From the NCBI GenBank assembly GCA_030715135.1, contig JAUYVH010000005.1:62001-126000 (forward strand): a DNA stretch of 64,000 nt. The letters are read 5' to 3'. This stretch comes from Keguizhuia sedimenti. Its GTDB lineage: Bacteria > Pseudomonadota > Gammaproteobacteria > Burkholderiales > Burkholderiaceae_D. The stretch's first letter is position 1; the number at the start of each line of letters is the position of its first letter. Below the pieces are notes generated by a model. It was not told the DNA's origin, ran no database searches, and saw only the letters and a program-made list of their open reading frames with translations. The translations under genes and the position numbers were made by a program. Positions 8,538 to 17,336 of the stretch are shown here, piece after piece.

Positions 8538-8945
8538 TTACGTGCGCTTCTCAAGTGCTTTCATGCAGCTCACGCAAAACCGGGTACTCGGTTGCGCACG
8601 CAAACGCGCAATCGGGATGCCGTTTCCGCACTGTGTACAGCTTCCGTAATTCTGGGAGGCGATGCCATACAGGGCCGCGTCGATCTCTTTGAGCTCCGCG
8701 AGATCGTGGCTGGTGATCGCCACATCCATATCAGCCAATGTATTAGCCTCACCCCAGTCCCCGGCCGATTCAAGATAATTGGCAAATGCGAGCCTGTTCG
8801 GCTCGTCTTGACCATGCAAATGCTGGTTGATGCTTTGAATCAGTTCTTTTCGGCGCTCCAGCAACTGGGCTTTCAGCGCGTCAATTTCATTTTTTGGAAT
8901 TCCGTCTTGAGGCTCTGCTTCGATTTTTATTGATGTCATGGTCAT
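8538..8945 (-). CDS. DksA/TraR-type zinc-finger protein
   Basis: This 135-residue protein of the DksA/TraR family has an N-terminal coiled coil (residues about 25-75) and a C-terminal four-cysteine zinc finger, CTQCGNGIPIARL...FCVSC. Family members bind the RNA polymerase secondary channel and adjust transcription, often with ppGpp. The coiled-coil tip reads SHDLAELKEIDAALYG, without the DksA-type DxxDxA, so the effect on polymerase may differ. Two ATG codons are possible (8945 and 8939). An FNR-like palindrome sits about 100 bases upstream, so induction at low oxygen is plausible. Confidence 0.85.
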   Translation of the reverse strand: MTMTSIKIEAEPQDGIPKNEIDALKAQLLERRKELIQSINQHLHGQDEPNRLAFANYLESAGDWGEANTLADMDVAITSHDLAELKEIDAALYGIASQNYGSCTQCGNGIPIARLRAQPSTRFCVSCMKALEKRT

Positions 8946-9043
8946 CTTCTTCAGGCAACGATAATCAGTATATGTCGGCCGGGTCTTCTTTTTCGTTAAT
9001 GCTCTGTTCTGAACAGATACTAGAATGCAATTTTTTAAATTTC

Positions 9044-9057
9044 TTGACTTGAATCAA
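9044..9057. promoter_or_regulatory. FNR/ANR-like box 1
   Basis: TTGACTTGAATCAA matches the FNR/ANR consensus TTGAT-N4-ATCAA with one mismatch. Its centre is about 105 bases from the ATG of the DksA-like gene. Activation from the usual -41.5 position would give a transcript with a leader of roughly 65 bases. Confidence 0.6.
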
Positions 9058-9318
9058 ATAACTCATAAACGTATTTTTCCTTCTGTAAACCGCTAATATG
9101 AAGTATGCGGCCAGGGCTGGCACAGTGTTACTCGAATGTTGAGGACGCGCCCATTTTTACGGAATGGGACGGGCAAAATTCCTTGGCCGGGGCGTCCATA
9201 TTTGTCGATGAATATATCGACCAAACCTGTATTCAGGCACTGGTGTTATGCCCCCGGGTTTCTCGGAACCTTGCTGGTTTCCGATACGCAGCGAAGTAAA
9301 AGACCAATCAGGGCGAGA

Positions 9319-9332
9319 TTGACTCAGGTCAA
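9319..9332. promoter_or_regulatory. FNR/ANR/DNR-like box 2
   Basis: TTGACTCAGGTCAA is a perfect 5+5 palindrome of the FNR/CRP superfamily, with TTGAC half sites in place of TTGAT. Its centre is 59 bases before the ATG of the ABC ATPase. A -41.5 arrangement puts the start of transcription near 9367, just before the gene. Confidence 0.6.
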
Positions 9333-9384
9333 GAAAATTCAGATGATAGACACTACGGTATGACTTTCCTTGTATATCCGCTTT

Positions 9385-10149
9385 ATGACTCCGATCCATA
9401 AAGACACTGCAGCGCAGGACACGAGTCCCCCGTTCATTCAACAGGGGCCTGTGGTCTTCTCATTAAGAGACGTTTGCAAGGTCTACACAATGGGAGAAGT
9501 GAAAGTCAATGCCTTGCAAGACATTAATCTTGAATTGTACGAAGGCGAGTTTATTGTCCTTCTGGGCGCATCGGGAAGCGGAAAGTCTACATTGCTGAAC
9601 ATTCTGGGTGGCCTGGACACGCCGACCTCCGGCAGTTTGCATTACCTCGATCATGATCTCACCCGTGCCACCGATACGGAGCTGACCAGATTCCGGCGTG
9701 AACACGTCGGCTTTATTTTCCAGTTCTACAATCTCATTCCCAGTCTGACCGCGCTGGAAAATGTCGAACTCGTCACCGAGATCAGCGCGGATCCGATGGA
9801 TGCCTCCGAAGCGCTTGCAATGGTAGGGCTGGGAGACCGGCTGCAGCATTTCCCGGCTCAGCTCTCGGGCGGCGAACAGCAGCGGGTTGCGATTGCCAGG
9901 GCCATTGCAAAGCGTCCCGACATGCTCTTGTGCGACGAGCCGACCGGAGCGCTCGATTTCAAGACCGGCAAGATCGTGCTGGAAGTTCTGGAACGCATTA
10001 ACCGGGAGCTGGGAACCACCATTGCCGTCATCACCCACAACGCCGCCATTGCCGGAATGGCGCATCGCGTGGTGTACATCAGCAGTGGAAAAATTACGCA
10101 GGTCCGGGTGAACACGACCAGGGTCTCTCCTGGGGAGATCTCTTGGTGA
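9385..10149 (+). CDS. ABC transporter ATP-binding protein (LolD/MacB type)
   Basis: This 254-residue ATPase of the lipoprotein/macrolide exporter subfamily has Walker [11 protein letters not shown]-loop [12 protein letters not shown], signature [14 protein letters not shown], Walker [12 protein letters not shown] and H-loop ITHN. The ATG at 9385 is preferred; a TTG at 9370 is the alternative. The stop overlaps the GTG of the permease. It energises the FtsX-like permease that follows. An FNR-like palindrome just upstream suggests the exporter is expressed under low oxygen. The exported substrate is unknown. Confidence 0.92.
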   Translation: MTPIHKDTAAQDTSPPFIQQGPVVFSLRDVCKVYTMGEVKVNALQDINLELYEGEFIVLLGASGSGKSTLLNILGGLDTPTSGSLHYLDHDLTRATDTELTRFRREHVGFIFQFYNLIPSLTALENVELVTEISADPMDASEALAMVGLGDRLQHFPAQLSGGEQQRVAIARAIAKRPDMLLCDEPTGALDFKTGKIVLEVLERINRELGTTIAVITHNAAIAGMAHRVVYISSGKITQVRVNTTRVSPGEISW

Positions 10150-12521
10150 CGACATTCATGATCCCGACACTGGATCGCAAGCTCATTCGCGATGTATGGC
10201 GCATGCGCGGCCAGGCGATTGCAATTGCCATCGTAGTGATGTGCGGGATAGCGAGCTTCGTCACCCTGCGCGGGTCGTACGAAGCCATGCTGGCTTCGCA
10301 GGCCAGCTATTACGAGCAATATCGCTTTGCCGATGTATTTGCCAATGTAAAGCGCGCGCCGGTTACCCTGCTCGGACGCATACAGGAGTTTCCCGGCGCA
10401 AATGAGGTGCAAGGGCGGGTCGTGTTCGAAGCGACGCTCGATGTGCCGGGGCTGGATGAACCGGCGAGCGGACGGCTGGTTTCGCTGCCGATCCAGCCTG
10501 GCAAGGGACTCAATCGCGTCCATATCCGGTACGGGCGTTTGCCGCAGGCCGGCAATCTCAGCGAAGTGCTGGTGAGCGAGGCATTTGCGCAGGCAAACAA
10601 GCTGCAGCCCGGACATACGATCGGTGCGATCATCAACGGGCGCAAGGAGCGGCTGCATATCGTCGGCATTGCGATCTCGCCAGAATTTATCAACGAGATC
10701 AGCGGCAGCAGCTTTCCGGATCACCGGCGTTTCGGCGTCATGTGGATGGACCACGAGGCCTTGTCATCCGCATTGAATATGCGCGATTCATTCAATGACC
10801 TTTCGCTTGTTCTGGCGCCCAAGGCAAGCGCATCACAAGTCATTGAAAGGCTTGATAAGCTGCTCGCTGTTTATGGCTCACTTGGCGCCTATGCCCGCGA
10901 CGAACAGTTGTCGCACAACTTCCTGACCAATGAACTGAACCAGACGCGCGTCAGCGGAACGGTGATCCCGGCGATCTTTCTGGGCGTGGTCGCCTTTCTG
11001 ATTCATAACATCCTGCTGCGGATCACTACCCTGCAGCGCGCGCAGATTGCGCTATTGAAGAGCTTTGGTTATTCGGACACATCGGTCGGTTTGCATTACG
11101 TCAAATTCGCCTTGCTGACCGTGATGCTCGGCTGCCTGGTCGGCATCGGTTTAGGCACCTGGCTAGGCCATGGGCTTGCAAGCATTCATGCGGAGTTCTA
11201 TCATTTTCCCAGGCTGGAATTTTCCCTGTCGCTGCAAACGGTGATCGCTTCGGTGCTGATCGCATGCCTGTCTGCGATATTCGGCGCATCCCTTGCGGTC
11301 ATGCGCGTCCTCAGGCTGGCGCCGGCCGAGGCGATGCATCCGGAGTCGCCAGCCCGCTTCAGGCCCGGCCCGCTGGAGCGGTTGGGCTTGCAGCGCATGA
11401 TTCCGCTGGTGGTTCGCATGATGTTGCGCGGCCTGGAGCGCAAGCCGCTTAAAGCCTTGCTTTCCGTGCTGGGCCTTTCACTGGCGGTATCGCTGATGGT
11501 CGTGGGGCAGTACTCGTTCGACGCGCTGGACGAAGTGATCCGGCTTCAATTCCGTACCGCGCAGCGCGACGACCTTACCGTGCGCTTCAACGAAGCCAAG
11601 AACATTGGCATTGCCGAGAACCTGGCCAGCCTTCCCGGCGTCCTGCGGGTAGAGCCTTACGGAAATGCGCCGGTGAAAATAAAGTTTCGTCATCGCAGCA
11701 AGAAGACTGTCATCATCGCCCTTCCGCACAGGCGCGAACTGCGCAGGATACTTGATGAAAACGAAAATCCGGTCGCGCTGCCGCATGACGGCATCGTCCT
11801 GACGAAGAAGTTTTCCGAGATACTCGGCGTCAGGATCGGTGACACGGTCGATGTGGAATTTATGGAGGGCAAACGCAAGACTGCCGCCGTCGTAGTCAAC
11901 AATATCATCGACGAGCCGATCGGCACCCTGACCTACATGGACATTAACGCCCTGTCCGGCTTGCTGGAAGAATCGGTGACTGCCAACGGCGCCTTTCTGT
12001 CCGTTGATCCGCTTCACCAGTCGGCGCTTTACAGGAAACTGAAGGAAGTGCCCGCGATTTCCAGCCTGAACCTGCGCGAAGCGACCCTCGAAAGCTTTCT
12101 GGCAACCGTCGCCGAAAACATGAGGATCAACACCGTGGTCCTCATTGTATTCGCATGTGCGATCACGGGCGGAATCGTCTATAACTCGGCGCGCATCGCC
12201 TTGTCGGAACATGCGATCGAGCTTGCCAGCCTGCGCATTCTCGGTTTCACCAAGAATGAGGTCGGCGCCATCTTGCTTGGGGAGCAGGCGATCCTGACCG
12301 TTCTGGCCATACCATTCGGCTGCCTTCTCGGCTATGGACTGGCAGGCCTGCTTTCCGTCCTGCTAAGCCAGGAATTGTTCCGCATTCCCCTGGTGGTCAG
12401 CACCGAAACCTTCCTTTCTTCAGTGCTTGTACTGCTTGTTTCTGCCGTCCTGGCCGCTCTGATGGTATGGCGGCAAGTGCAGCAATTGAACATGATAGAA
12501 GTGCTGAAGACAAGAGAGTAA
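10146..12521 (+). CDS. ABC transporter permease with two FtsX domains
   Basis: This large permease has about 791 residues. One N-terminal membrane segment ([15 protein letters not shown]) is followed by a large periplasmic domain. A first FtsX domain with three spans lies around 275-400. A further span around 430-450, a second periplasmic domain and a final FtsX domain around 660-790 complete it. GTG at 10146 overlaps the ATPase stop (GTGA), with GGGGAG upstream; ATG at 10158 is the alternative. The duplicated layout fits the large FtsX-type permeases (COG0577) found with MacB-like ATPases and HlyD adaptors. It probably moves a substrate from the inner membrane or periplasm outward. Confidence 0.9.
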   Translation: MTTFMIPTLDRKLIRDVWRMRGQAIAIAIVVMCGIASFVTLRGSYEAMLASQASYYEQYRFADVFANVKRAPVTLLGRIQEFPGANEVQGRVVFEATLDVPGLDEPASGRLVSLPIQPGKGLNRVHIRYGRLPQAGNLSEVLVSEAFAQANKLQPGHTIGAIINGRKERLHIVGIAISPEFINEISGSSFPDHRRFGVMWMDHEALSSALNMRDSFNDLSLVLAPKASASQVIERLDKLLAVYGSLGAYARDEQLSHNFLTNELNQTRVSGTVIPAIFLGVVAFLIHNILLRITTLQRAQIALLKSFGYSDTSVGLHYVKFALLTVMLGCLVGIGLGTWLGHGLASIHAEFYHFPRLEFSLSLQTVIASVLIACLSAIFGASLAVMRVLRLAPAEAMHPESPARFRPGPLERLGLQRMIPLVVRMMLRGLERKPLKALLSVLGLSLAVSLMVVGQYSFDALDEVIRLQFRTAQRDDLTVRFNEAKNIGIAENLASLPGVLRVEPYGNAPVKIKFRHRSKKTVIIALPHRRELRRILDENENPVALPHDGIVLTKKFSEILGVRIGDTVDVEFMEGKRKTAAVVVNNIIDEPIGTLTYMDINALSGLLEESVTANGAFLSVDPLHQSALYRKLKEVPAISSLNLREATLESFLATVAENMRINTVVLIVFACAITGGIVYNSARIALSEHAIELASLRILGFTKNEVGAILLGEQAILTVLAIPFGCLLGYGLAGLLSVLLSQELFRIPLVVSTETFLSSVLVLLVSAVLAALMVWRQVQQLNMIEVLKTRE

Positions 12522-12527
12522 AACGGA

Positions 12528-13769
12528 ATGAACATGGATACGCGAACTGAACAGACTGTCTTATCAAAAGCAAGGCACCGATCCGCCAAGCCGCATGCGT
12601 CGAAAAAGGCGGCCGTCATTATTCTGGCGACCCTGGTGCTCGCGATTATCGGAGCGGTGCTGTTTTATCCCGACCCGATCCAGGCTGAATTGACCACGGT
12701 GACGCAAGGCCCGATGCAGGTGACCATCAACAACCAGGGTCAGGTCCGGGCCCATGACAAATATGTTGTTGCCGCCCCGGTCGCTGCGCGGCTTGAACGA
12801 ATAGAGTTGCATGAAGGAGATTCGATCAAGAAAGATCAGGTCCTGGCGACCCTGTATGCCATTCCGCTGGATGCGCGCCAGCAGCAGGAGGTCGTGGCAC
12901 GATATGAGGCAGCGCAGGCCCTTGCGCGGGAAGCAAGACTACGGGCCCAACGCGCGCAATTGGACCTGCGGTTGGCAAGCAGTGAACGTGCCCGGATCGA
13001 ACGCCTGGTCAAAGAAAAATTCGTATCGCCCCAGGCGGCCGAAAAGGCAGTGTCAGCTGAATCGACCAGTCGCGCAGAACTGAACGCAGCCAGGTCGCGC
13101 GAACAAGCCGCAATCGCTGACGTAAAGGCGGCCGAGGCTGCGCTGAACAGCCTTCCGAGCGCGCAAGGAAACGCCAGGCGGCCGCTAAGGCTCACTGCGC
13201 CGGTCAATGGCTACGTGCTGAAGGTCCACGAGAAAAGCGAAAGGACGGTTGCTGCCGGAACCCCCTTGATCACACTTGGCGATCCCGACAAATATGAAAT
13301 CGTCGTGGACATACTTTCTACCGATGCAGTCAAGGTCAAACCGGGAAATACCATGCTGCTGGAGGGGTGGGGCGGAAGCAAAACCTTACGCGCAAAGGTA
13401 AGACTCGTCGAGCCGGTTGCCTTCACCAAGATATCGGCATTGGGTGTAGAGGAGCAGCGTGTCAACGTGATCGCAGATCCGATCGATCCGCTTGGTGCAC
13501 TGGGTGATGGCTATCGCGTCGAAGCACGCATCGTGATCTGGTCTGGCGACAATGTGACCAAAGTGGCGGGAAGCAGTCTTTTCCGGGTCGGCGAAAAGTG
13601 GCATGTATTTGCCGTGGAAGGCGGCCGTGCGCAGGAGTGGGAGGTGCAAATCGGGCAACGCAACCAGGAGGAAGCGCAGATCATTTCCGGCCTTCAGTCA
13701 GGTGCCAAAGTGATTCGTTACCCGAGCAATGAAATCGAGGATGGGGTCCGCGTCAAGCCGCGTTCCTGA
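12528..13769 (+). CDS. HlyD/RND-type periplasmic adaptor protein
   Basis: This 413-residue membrane-fusion protein has a short cytoplasmic N-terminus and a membrane anchor at about residues 25-46 (AAVIILATLVLAIIGAVLFY). A biotinyl-lipoyl-like half follows (VAAPVAARLERIELHEGDSI). A long alpha-hairpin rich in Ala, Arg and Glu (about 120-205) separates it from the second lipoyl half (LRLTAPVNGYVLKVHEKSE). A beta-barrel region comes last. It starts six bases after the permease stop, so ATPase, permease and adaptor form one export operon. No outer-membrane TolC-like partner is encoded nearby. A second start at 12534 is possible. Confidence 0.9.
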   Translation: MNMDTRTEQTVLSKARHRSAKPHASKKAAVIILATLVLAIIGAVLFYPDPIQAELTTVTQGPMQVTINNQGQVRAHDKYVVAAPVAARLERIELHEGDSIKKDQVLATLYAIPLDARQQQEVVARYEAAQALAREARLRAQRAQLDLRLASSERARIERLVKEKFVSPQAAEKAVSAESTSRAELNAARSREQAAIADVKAAEAALNSLPSAQGNARRPLRLTAPVNGYVLKVHEKSERTVAAGTPLITLGDPDKYEIVVDILSTDAVKVKPGNTMLLEGWGGSKTLRAKVRLVEPVAFTKISALGVEEQRVNVIADPIDPLGALGDGYRVEARIVIWSGDNVTKVAGSSLFRVGEKWHVFAVEGGRAQEWEVQIGQRNQEEAQIISGLQSGAKVIRYPSNEIEDGVRVKPRS

Positions 13770-13840
13770 TACAGCGCGAAGCTGGGCACCTGCTTGAGCG
13801 GCTGCTTACGCGCTCAACCGTTTAGCAGACTTTTCGCATG

Positions 13841-13873
13841 CTGTACTTCTGCAGGCCGCCTGAGGAAGTACAG
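13841..13873. terminator. Hairpin after the ABC exporter operon
   Basis: CTGTACTTC and GAAGTACAG form a nine-base stem, with CAGG/CCTG as an inner stem around a three-base loop. It lies 72 bases downstream of the adaptor stop. There is no following T-run, so it is a candidate processing or termination structure only. Confidence 0.4.
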
Positions 13874-14066
13874 CGCGGCCGGCATGGAACTGAATACGTT
13901 CTTTCTTCACAAGCGCATGAATGAGCGCAGGCTGCCATGCTTCTCATGACATGAAGGACTACCTTGTTTTTTGCTGCCGAAAAAAATCAATGCTCAACCC
14001 ATGCGCGATAGAATGCGGTCTCCAGACAATGGAATGCGTTCAAACCCGCACGTGCCACACCAACTG

Positions 14067-14240
14067 TCAGTGCACCGGTGCTTCTTTTGATTCATCATGT
14101 TTGTCGGATTTGAATACTCTTTCCTGGCGCATCTTCAGTTCTGCGGCAAGTTCTTGCGTTTCAATGCGGATAAGGTCTTGCTGTCGTTGCCTTAAGCGAA
14201 TAGCCAGTTCGTTTGTATGCTGCGCACCTGCGGTTTTCAT
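14067..14240 (-). CDS. Small charged helical protein, hypothetical
   Basis: This 57-residue protein is rich in Arg, Gln, Glu and Lys and is predicted by eye to be one long helix (NELAIRLRQRQQDLIRIETQELAAELKMRQER). The ATG at 14240 is supported by GAGGG about seven bases upstream. An in-frame ATG at 14258 gives six more residues but lacks such a site. No family is recognised. It faces the alcohol dehydrogenase gene across a 435-base gap that holds an FNR-like palindrome, so it may belong to the same stress regulon. Confidence 0.5.
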   Translation of the reverse strand: MKTAGAQHTNELAIRLRQRQQDLIRIETQELAAELKMRQERVFKSDKHDESKEAPVH

Positions 14241-14675
14241 AGTTGCCCTCGCGTCCATTCAAATAGAAATTTGAAACTAAGAGTTCCCTCTTCCCATATC
14301 CGGCATGCCTATTTCAGCCAGGAAAGCCATTGGCCGGATAATGATTCTGCGCTCAAGAAGCAAGGTCGACTCCCGTACCGCTATTCAAATTAATATTCAG
14401 TGCAATCTGCGCGCAATGCATCCTAAGTTTTCACGCTCAAAAATCTTTGAGCCAAGTCAAAATTTCTCGACTCGGATGAGAGTTTCGAAAAATTTTATTC
14501 AACTCTTTAATTCTTCTATTTCGTGAAACAAATAAAATAAGTGAAGGGTAAGCTTCAGAGTTATGGATGCAACAGCAGTGAAAGTTGAATGACGGAACAG
14601 CGAAGGGATTGAGCATCCCATCGGAATGCCGGATTACAACTTTGAATCCGGATTATTGCAAGGTCTGATACAACG
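14241..14675. other. Intergenic region with FNR-like box 3
   Basis: This 435-base AT-richer region lies between a small minus-strand gene and the alcohol dehydrogenase. The only clear element is the FNR-like palindrome at 14447-14460. No coding sequence is convincing. Confidence 0.6.
14447..14460. promoter_or_regulatory. FNR/ANR-like box 3
   Basis: TTGAGCCAAGTCAA differs from TTGAT-N4-ATCAA by one base in each half. It lies about 220 bases upstream of the alcohol dehydrogenase start and about 210 bases from the small minus-strand gene. Which gene it serves cannot be decided from distance alone. Confidence 0.4.
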
Positions 14676-15725
14676 ATGACAGACATTAGGAAAACTGGCC
14701 AAGCGGAAACCATGTGGGCAATGTCTCTGCAAAAGCCCGGCGGAGAATTAAGCCTGGCCAAACTGGCGGTCCCGCTTCCCGGTCCGGAGGAAATTCAGAT
14801 CCGGGTGCGCGCATGCGGTGTGTGCCGCACAGACCTGCACATTGTCGATCAGGATTTGCCTGCCCATAAATCTCCTGTTATTCCGGGTCATGAAGTCGTC
14901 GGCGAAGTAACCGGCCTTGGGCCGGAAGTGCGCGGTTTTTCCATCGGTGATCGGGTCGGCGTGCCGTGGCTTGGCAGTACCTGCCATCATTGTCCGTATT
15001 GCCTCGATCAGCGCGAGAATCTGTGCGACAACCCGCAATTTACCGGCTATGACCGCGACGGTGGCTACGCGCAATACATGGTGGCGGATGCGCGTTACTG
15101 CTTTGCCATTCCGGACAAGTATGATGACCTTCACGCGGCGCCACTTCTTTGCGCCGGGTTGATCGGATACCGTGCCTACCTGATGACAGGCAATGTGCAA
15201 TCCATAGGCTTGTATGGATTCGGCGCCGCAGCCCACATCCTGATCCAGGTGGCAAAACACCAGGGCAAGCGCGTACTTGCGTTCACCAGGCCCGACGATA
15301 TGCGCTCGCAGGATTTCGCGCGCTCATTGGGCGCAGACTGGGCAGGCGACTCGATGCAGGAACCGCCGGTGCAGCTGGATGCGGCAATTATTTTCGCACC
15401 GGTCGGCGACCTGGTTCCCGCAGCTTTGCGGGCGACAAGAAAAGGAGGAGTCGTTGTATGCGCCGGGATTCATATGAGCAATATTCCGTCGTTTCCCTAC
15501 TCATTGTTGTGGGGCGAGCGCGTCCTCCGTTCCGTGGCTAACCTTACGCGGGCGGACGGCGAAGCCTTCTTTTCCGCGATTCAGGAATTCGATTTGCATA
15601 CCTCGCCTACCGCTTTTCCCATGCACGAGGCCAATCGCGCACTATCGGCGGTTCGCAATGGATCGATCGACGGCGCTGCGGTGCTTGTCATGAAAGACGG
15701 CTGGTTCCCTCATTCGGCACCATGA
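14676..15725 (+). CDS. Zinc-dependent alcohol dehydrogenase
   Basis: This medium-chain dehydrogenase has 349 residues. Catalytic-zinc ligands appear in ACGVCRTDLH and PGHEVVGE. The structural zinc site is CHHCPYCLDQRENLC. The Rossmann segment GLYGFGAAAH replaces the more usual GxGGxG. It probably interconverts short alcohols and aldehydes with NAD(P)H, a typical fermentative or redox-balancing enzyme. ATG at 14676 gives the longest frame. ATG at 14712 has GGAAA close by and aligns better with family N-termini, so the true protein may be 337 residues. Homologues sit in low-oxygen stress clusters in Burkholderiales. Confidence 0.9.
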   Translation: MTDIRKTGQAETMWAMSLQKPGGELSLAKLAVPLPGPEEIQIRVRACGVCRTDLHIVDQDLPAHKSPVIPGHEVVGEVTGLGPEVRGFSIGDRVGVPWLGSTCHHCPYCLDQRENLCDNPQFTGYDRDGGYAQYMVADARYCFAIPDKYDDLHAAPLLCAGLIGYRAYLMTGNVQSIGLYGFGAAAHILIQVAKHQGKRVLAFTRPDDMRSQDFARSLGADWAGDSMQEPPVQLDAAIIFAPVGDLVPAALRATRKGGVVVCAGIHMSNIPSFPYSLLWGERVLRSVANLTRADGEAFFSAIQEFDLHTSPTAFPMHEANRALSAVRNGSIDGAAVLVMKDGWFPHSAP

Positions 15726-15823
15726 ATGCCGGCCACCGCGTGAATGCGGTGCACTGATTCCTCAGCAAGCGCATCGCATGTCTATTCTTCAGGCCGTGAA
15801 GGATGGATTTCCCGGCATGGCTG

Positions 15824-16303
15824 TCAGGCGGCCATGGCTTGTTCTGCGGGCTGGATATCGTCGGCACGCATCAGCTTATCGATGTCCACGAGGATAAGCA
15901 TGCGTTCATCCAGAGTACCCAAGCCGGTGAGATAGTCGGCGTTCAACGCAGTGCCCATTGCCGGAGCCGGTTTTATCTGTTCGGAAGTCAGGGTGACCAC
16001 GTCGGATACACTATCGACCACCATTCCCATTACCTGCGCGCCGATGTTCATGATGATGACTACGGTGAATTCATCATAGACAGGCGTGCCGAGCTTGAAC
16101 TTGATCCGCATGTCGATGATCGGCACGATGATGCCGCGCAGATTGATGACCCCTTTGATATGTTCGGCCGTGTTGGCGATCCTGGTAACCGATTCATAGC
16201 CGCGGATTTCCTGGACTTTCAGGATGCTGATGCCGTATTCCTCCTGGCCCAGCTTGAAAGACAACACTTCATGTTCACTGTCTTGTATTGCATTGGTATT
16301 CAA
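15824..16303 (-). CDS. cheW: CheW chemotaxis coupling protein
   Basis: This 159-residue CheW has the standard two-lobed beta fold. Recognisable blocks are EVLSFKLGQEEYGISILKVQEIRGYE, IKGVINLRGIIVPIIDMR and VVDSVSDVVTLTSEQIKPAP. It links methyl-accepting receptors to the CheA kinase. The start is TTG at 16303, supported by AAGGAG eight bases upstream; no ATG fits. No other chemotaxis gene is in the window, so it is an orphan copy and may belong to a dispersed or alternative signalling array. A broken IS110 gene lies directly upstream. Confidence 0.9.
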   Translation of the reverse strand: MNTNAIQDSEHEVLSFKLGQEEYGISILKVQEIRGYESVTRIANTAEHIKGVINLRGIIVPIIDMRIKFKLGTPVYDEFTVVIIMNIGAQVMGMVVDSVSDVVTLTSEQIKPAPAMGTALNADYLTGLGTLDERMLILVDIDKLMRADDIQPAEQAMAA

Positions 16304-16372
16304 GCTTTACTCCTTAAATCGAAAGCTCTCTACGGATGAATTTCGCAAAACTTAAGAGGAGTAACCAAGAAT

Positions 16373-16855
16373 TCAGAGAAGCTGTGCAACGCAATACTTC
16401 CGGTAACAAATGAAATATTCGGATGTCAGCCCTCGGATCTGGCTGCCCTTGGCAGTTCGCTGCTCAATCAGACTCGCTCGCGCGCGGTGCACTGGCGGGA
16501 TATCCTGCTGCTCGACCGTCTTGATGGCCACAAAGCGCATATTCGGCCGGCTCATGGCTTCACAAATCGCCTCGGCATCGTTGGCATCGTTCTTGTTGCT
16601 CCTGACATACGGCTTGACGAACTGCGGGGCAATCCGCTTGACGGTGTAGCCTAGCTTCTGCAGTTGCCGTGCCCAGAGATGGGCGCCGCTGCACGCTTTG
16701 TCGATCTCGCGGCCTGGCTGGATTCGCTCCAGCACTGCTTTGAGCCATTCCTGGCGGTTGAGCTTCTTGCGCCATACCGGCTTCTCAGACCGATCAACAC
16801 CATGTACCTGGAGCTCCTTCTTTGCCAGATCAACACCAATACAGATAAGCTTCAT
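16373..16855 (-). pseudogene. Truncated IS110-family transposase
   Basis: This is the N-terminal half of an IS110 transposase. MKLICIGVDLAKKELQVHGVD opens the DEDD (RuvC-like) domain, and VRSNKNDANDAEAICEA is also typical. Intact family members have about 330-350 residues and a C-terminal transposase_20 domain with a catalytic serine. Here the similarity stops near residue 145 (GSQIRGLTSEY) and an unrelated tail follows, so the serine domain is missing. The ATG at 16855 is the usual start. The copy is inactive. Confidence 0.85.
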
Positions 16856-16990
16856 GGTGGACTCTTTCTCTTTAACGGGTTGTGTGGAAACTCCAGTTTG
16901 ACACCTCGGTGCCCTTGCGGGGAGAAGGAGTCCATCCCATTGCTTTGAGTCGGAAGCCGACTTCGTTCTCTGCAACGCATCGTCTGCTAT

Positions 16991-17209
16991 CGGACGATTC
17001 TGTTGAAAAAGTCCAGGAGCAATATTTTTTGAAAAGCCTCAGGACCAAAAACCTAATAATAAGAAAGAGAATGCCACGGACTCACGCACTAGTAATTCGT
17101 TAAACGAATCAATACCGTTAATTCTTTGGAGATTGATTCGCATGATATATGACTGCACTTCAACTATGACTTAAGAATGTTGTAGTGATACTTTTCAACA
17201 GAATCGGCC
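16991..17209. mobile_element. MITE-like element or collapsed IS with inverted ends
   Basis: CGATTCTGTTGAAAA at 16995-17009 and its exact complement at 17192-17206 face each other across about 180 bases without a gene. Such ends are seen on many insertion sequences, but the family was not determined. The right-hand part is repeated at 24287-24420, which supports a mobile origin. Confidence 0.5.
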
Positions 17210-17219
17210 AAAAACCGAG
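17086..17219. repeat. Dispersed repeat, copy A
   Basis: About 134 bases beginning GCACTAGTAATTCGTTA align without obvious gaps to 24287-24420, with roughly four bases in five identical by eye. The repeat includes the right inverted end of the element at 16991-17209. Both copies are non-coding remnants. Confidence 0.75.
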
Positions 17220-17336
17220 ACTTAATAATGGTGTCATTAATTTGTGCGATGTTTGGCGAATGTGCTGTCTCCGGTAGCAGAGATAAGGAATACTATCGGC
17301 TTACTACCGGAGAATCGTACATTCGAAACGATTGGC

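Larger units (their letters stand above)
8946..9384. other. Divergent intergenic region with two FNR-like boxes
   Basis: This 439-base region separates the minus-strand DksA-like gene from the plus-strand ABC operon. It carries two FNR/ANR-like palindromes (9044-9057 and 9319-9332), one close to each gene. I see no convincing small gene; the open frames here have no ribosome-binding site and no protein-like composition. Confidence 0.7.
16856..17336. other. Gene-free region with mobile-element remnants
   Basis: This 481-base region lies between the IS110 fragment and the Do protease. It holds the remaining 5' flank of the IS110 copy, the small element at 16991-17209 and repeat copy A (17086-17219). 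No gene is seen in the rest; 17220-17336 has no recognisable content. Confidence 0.6.
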
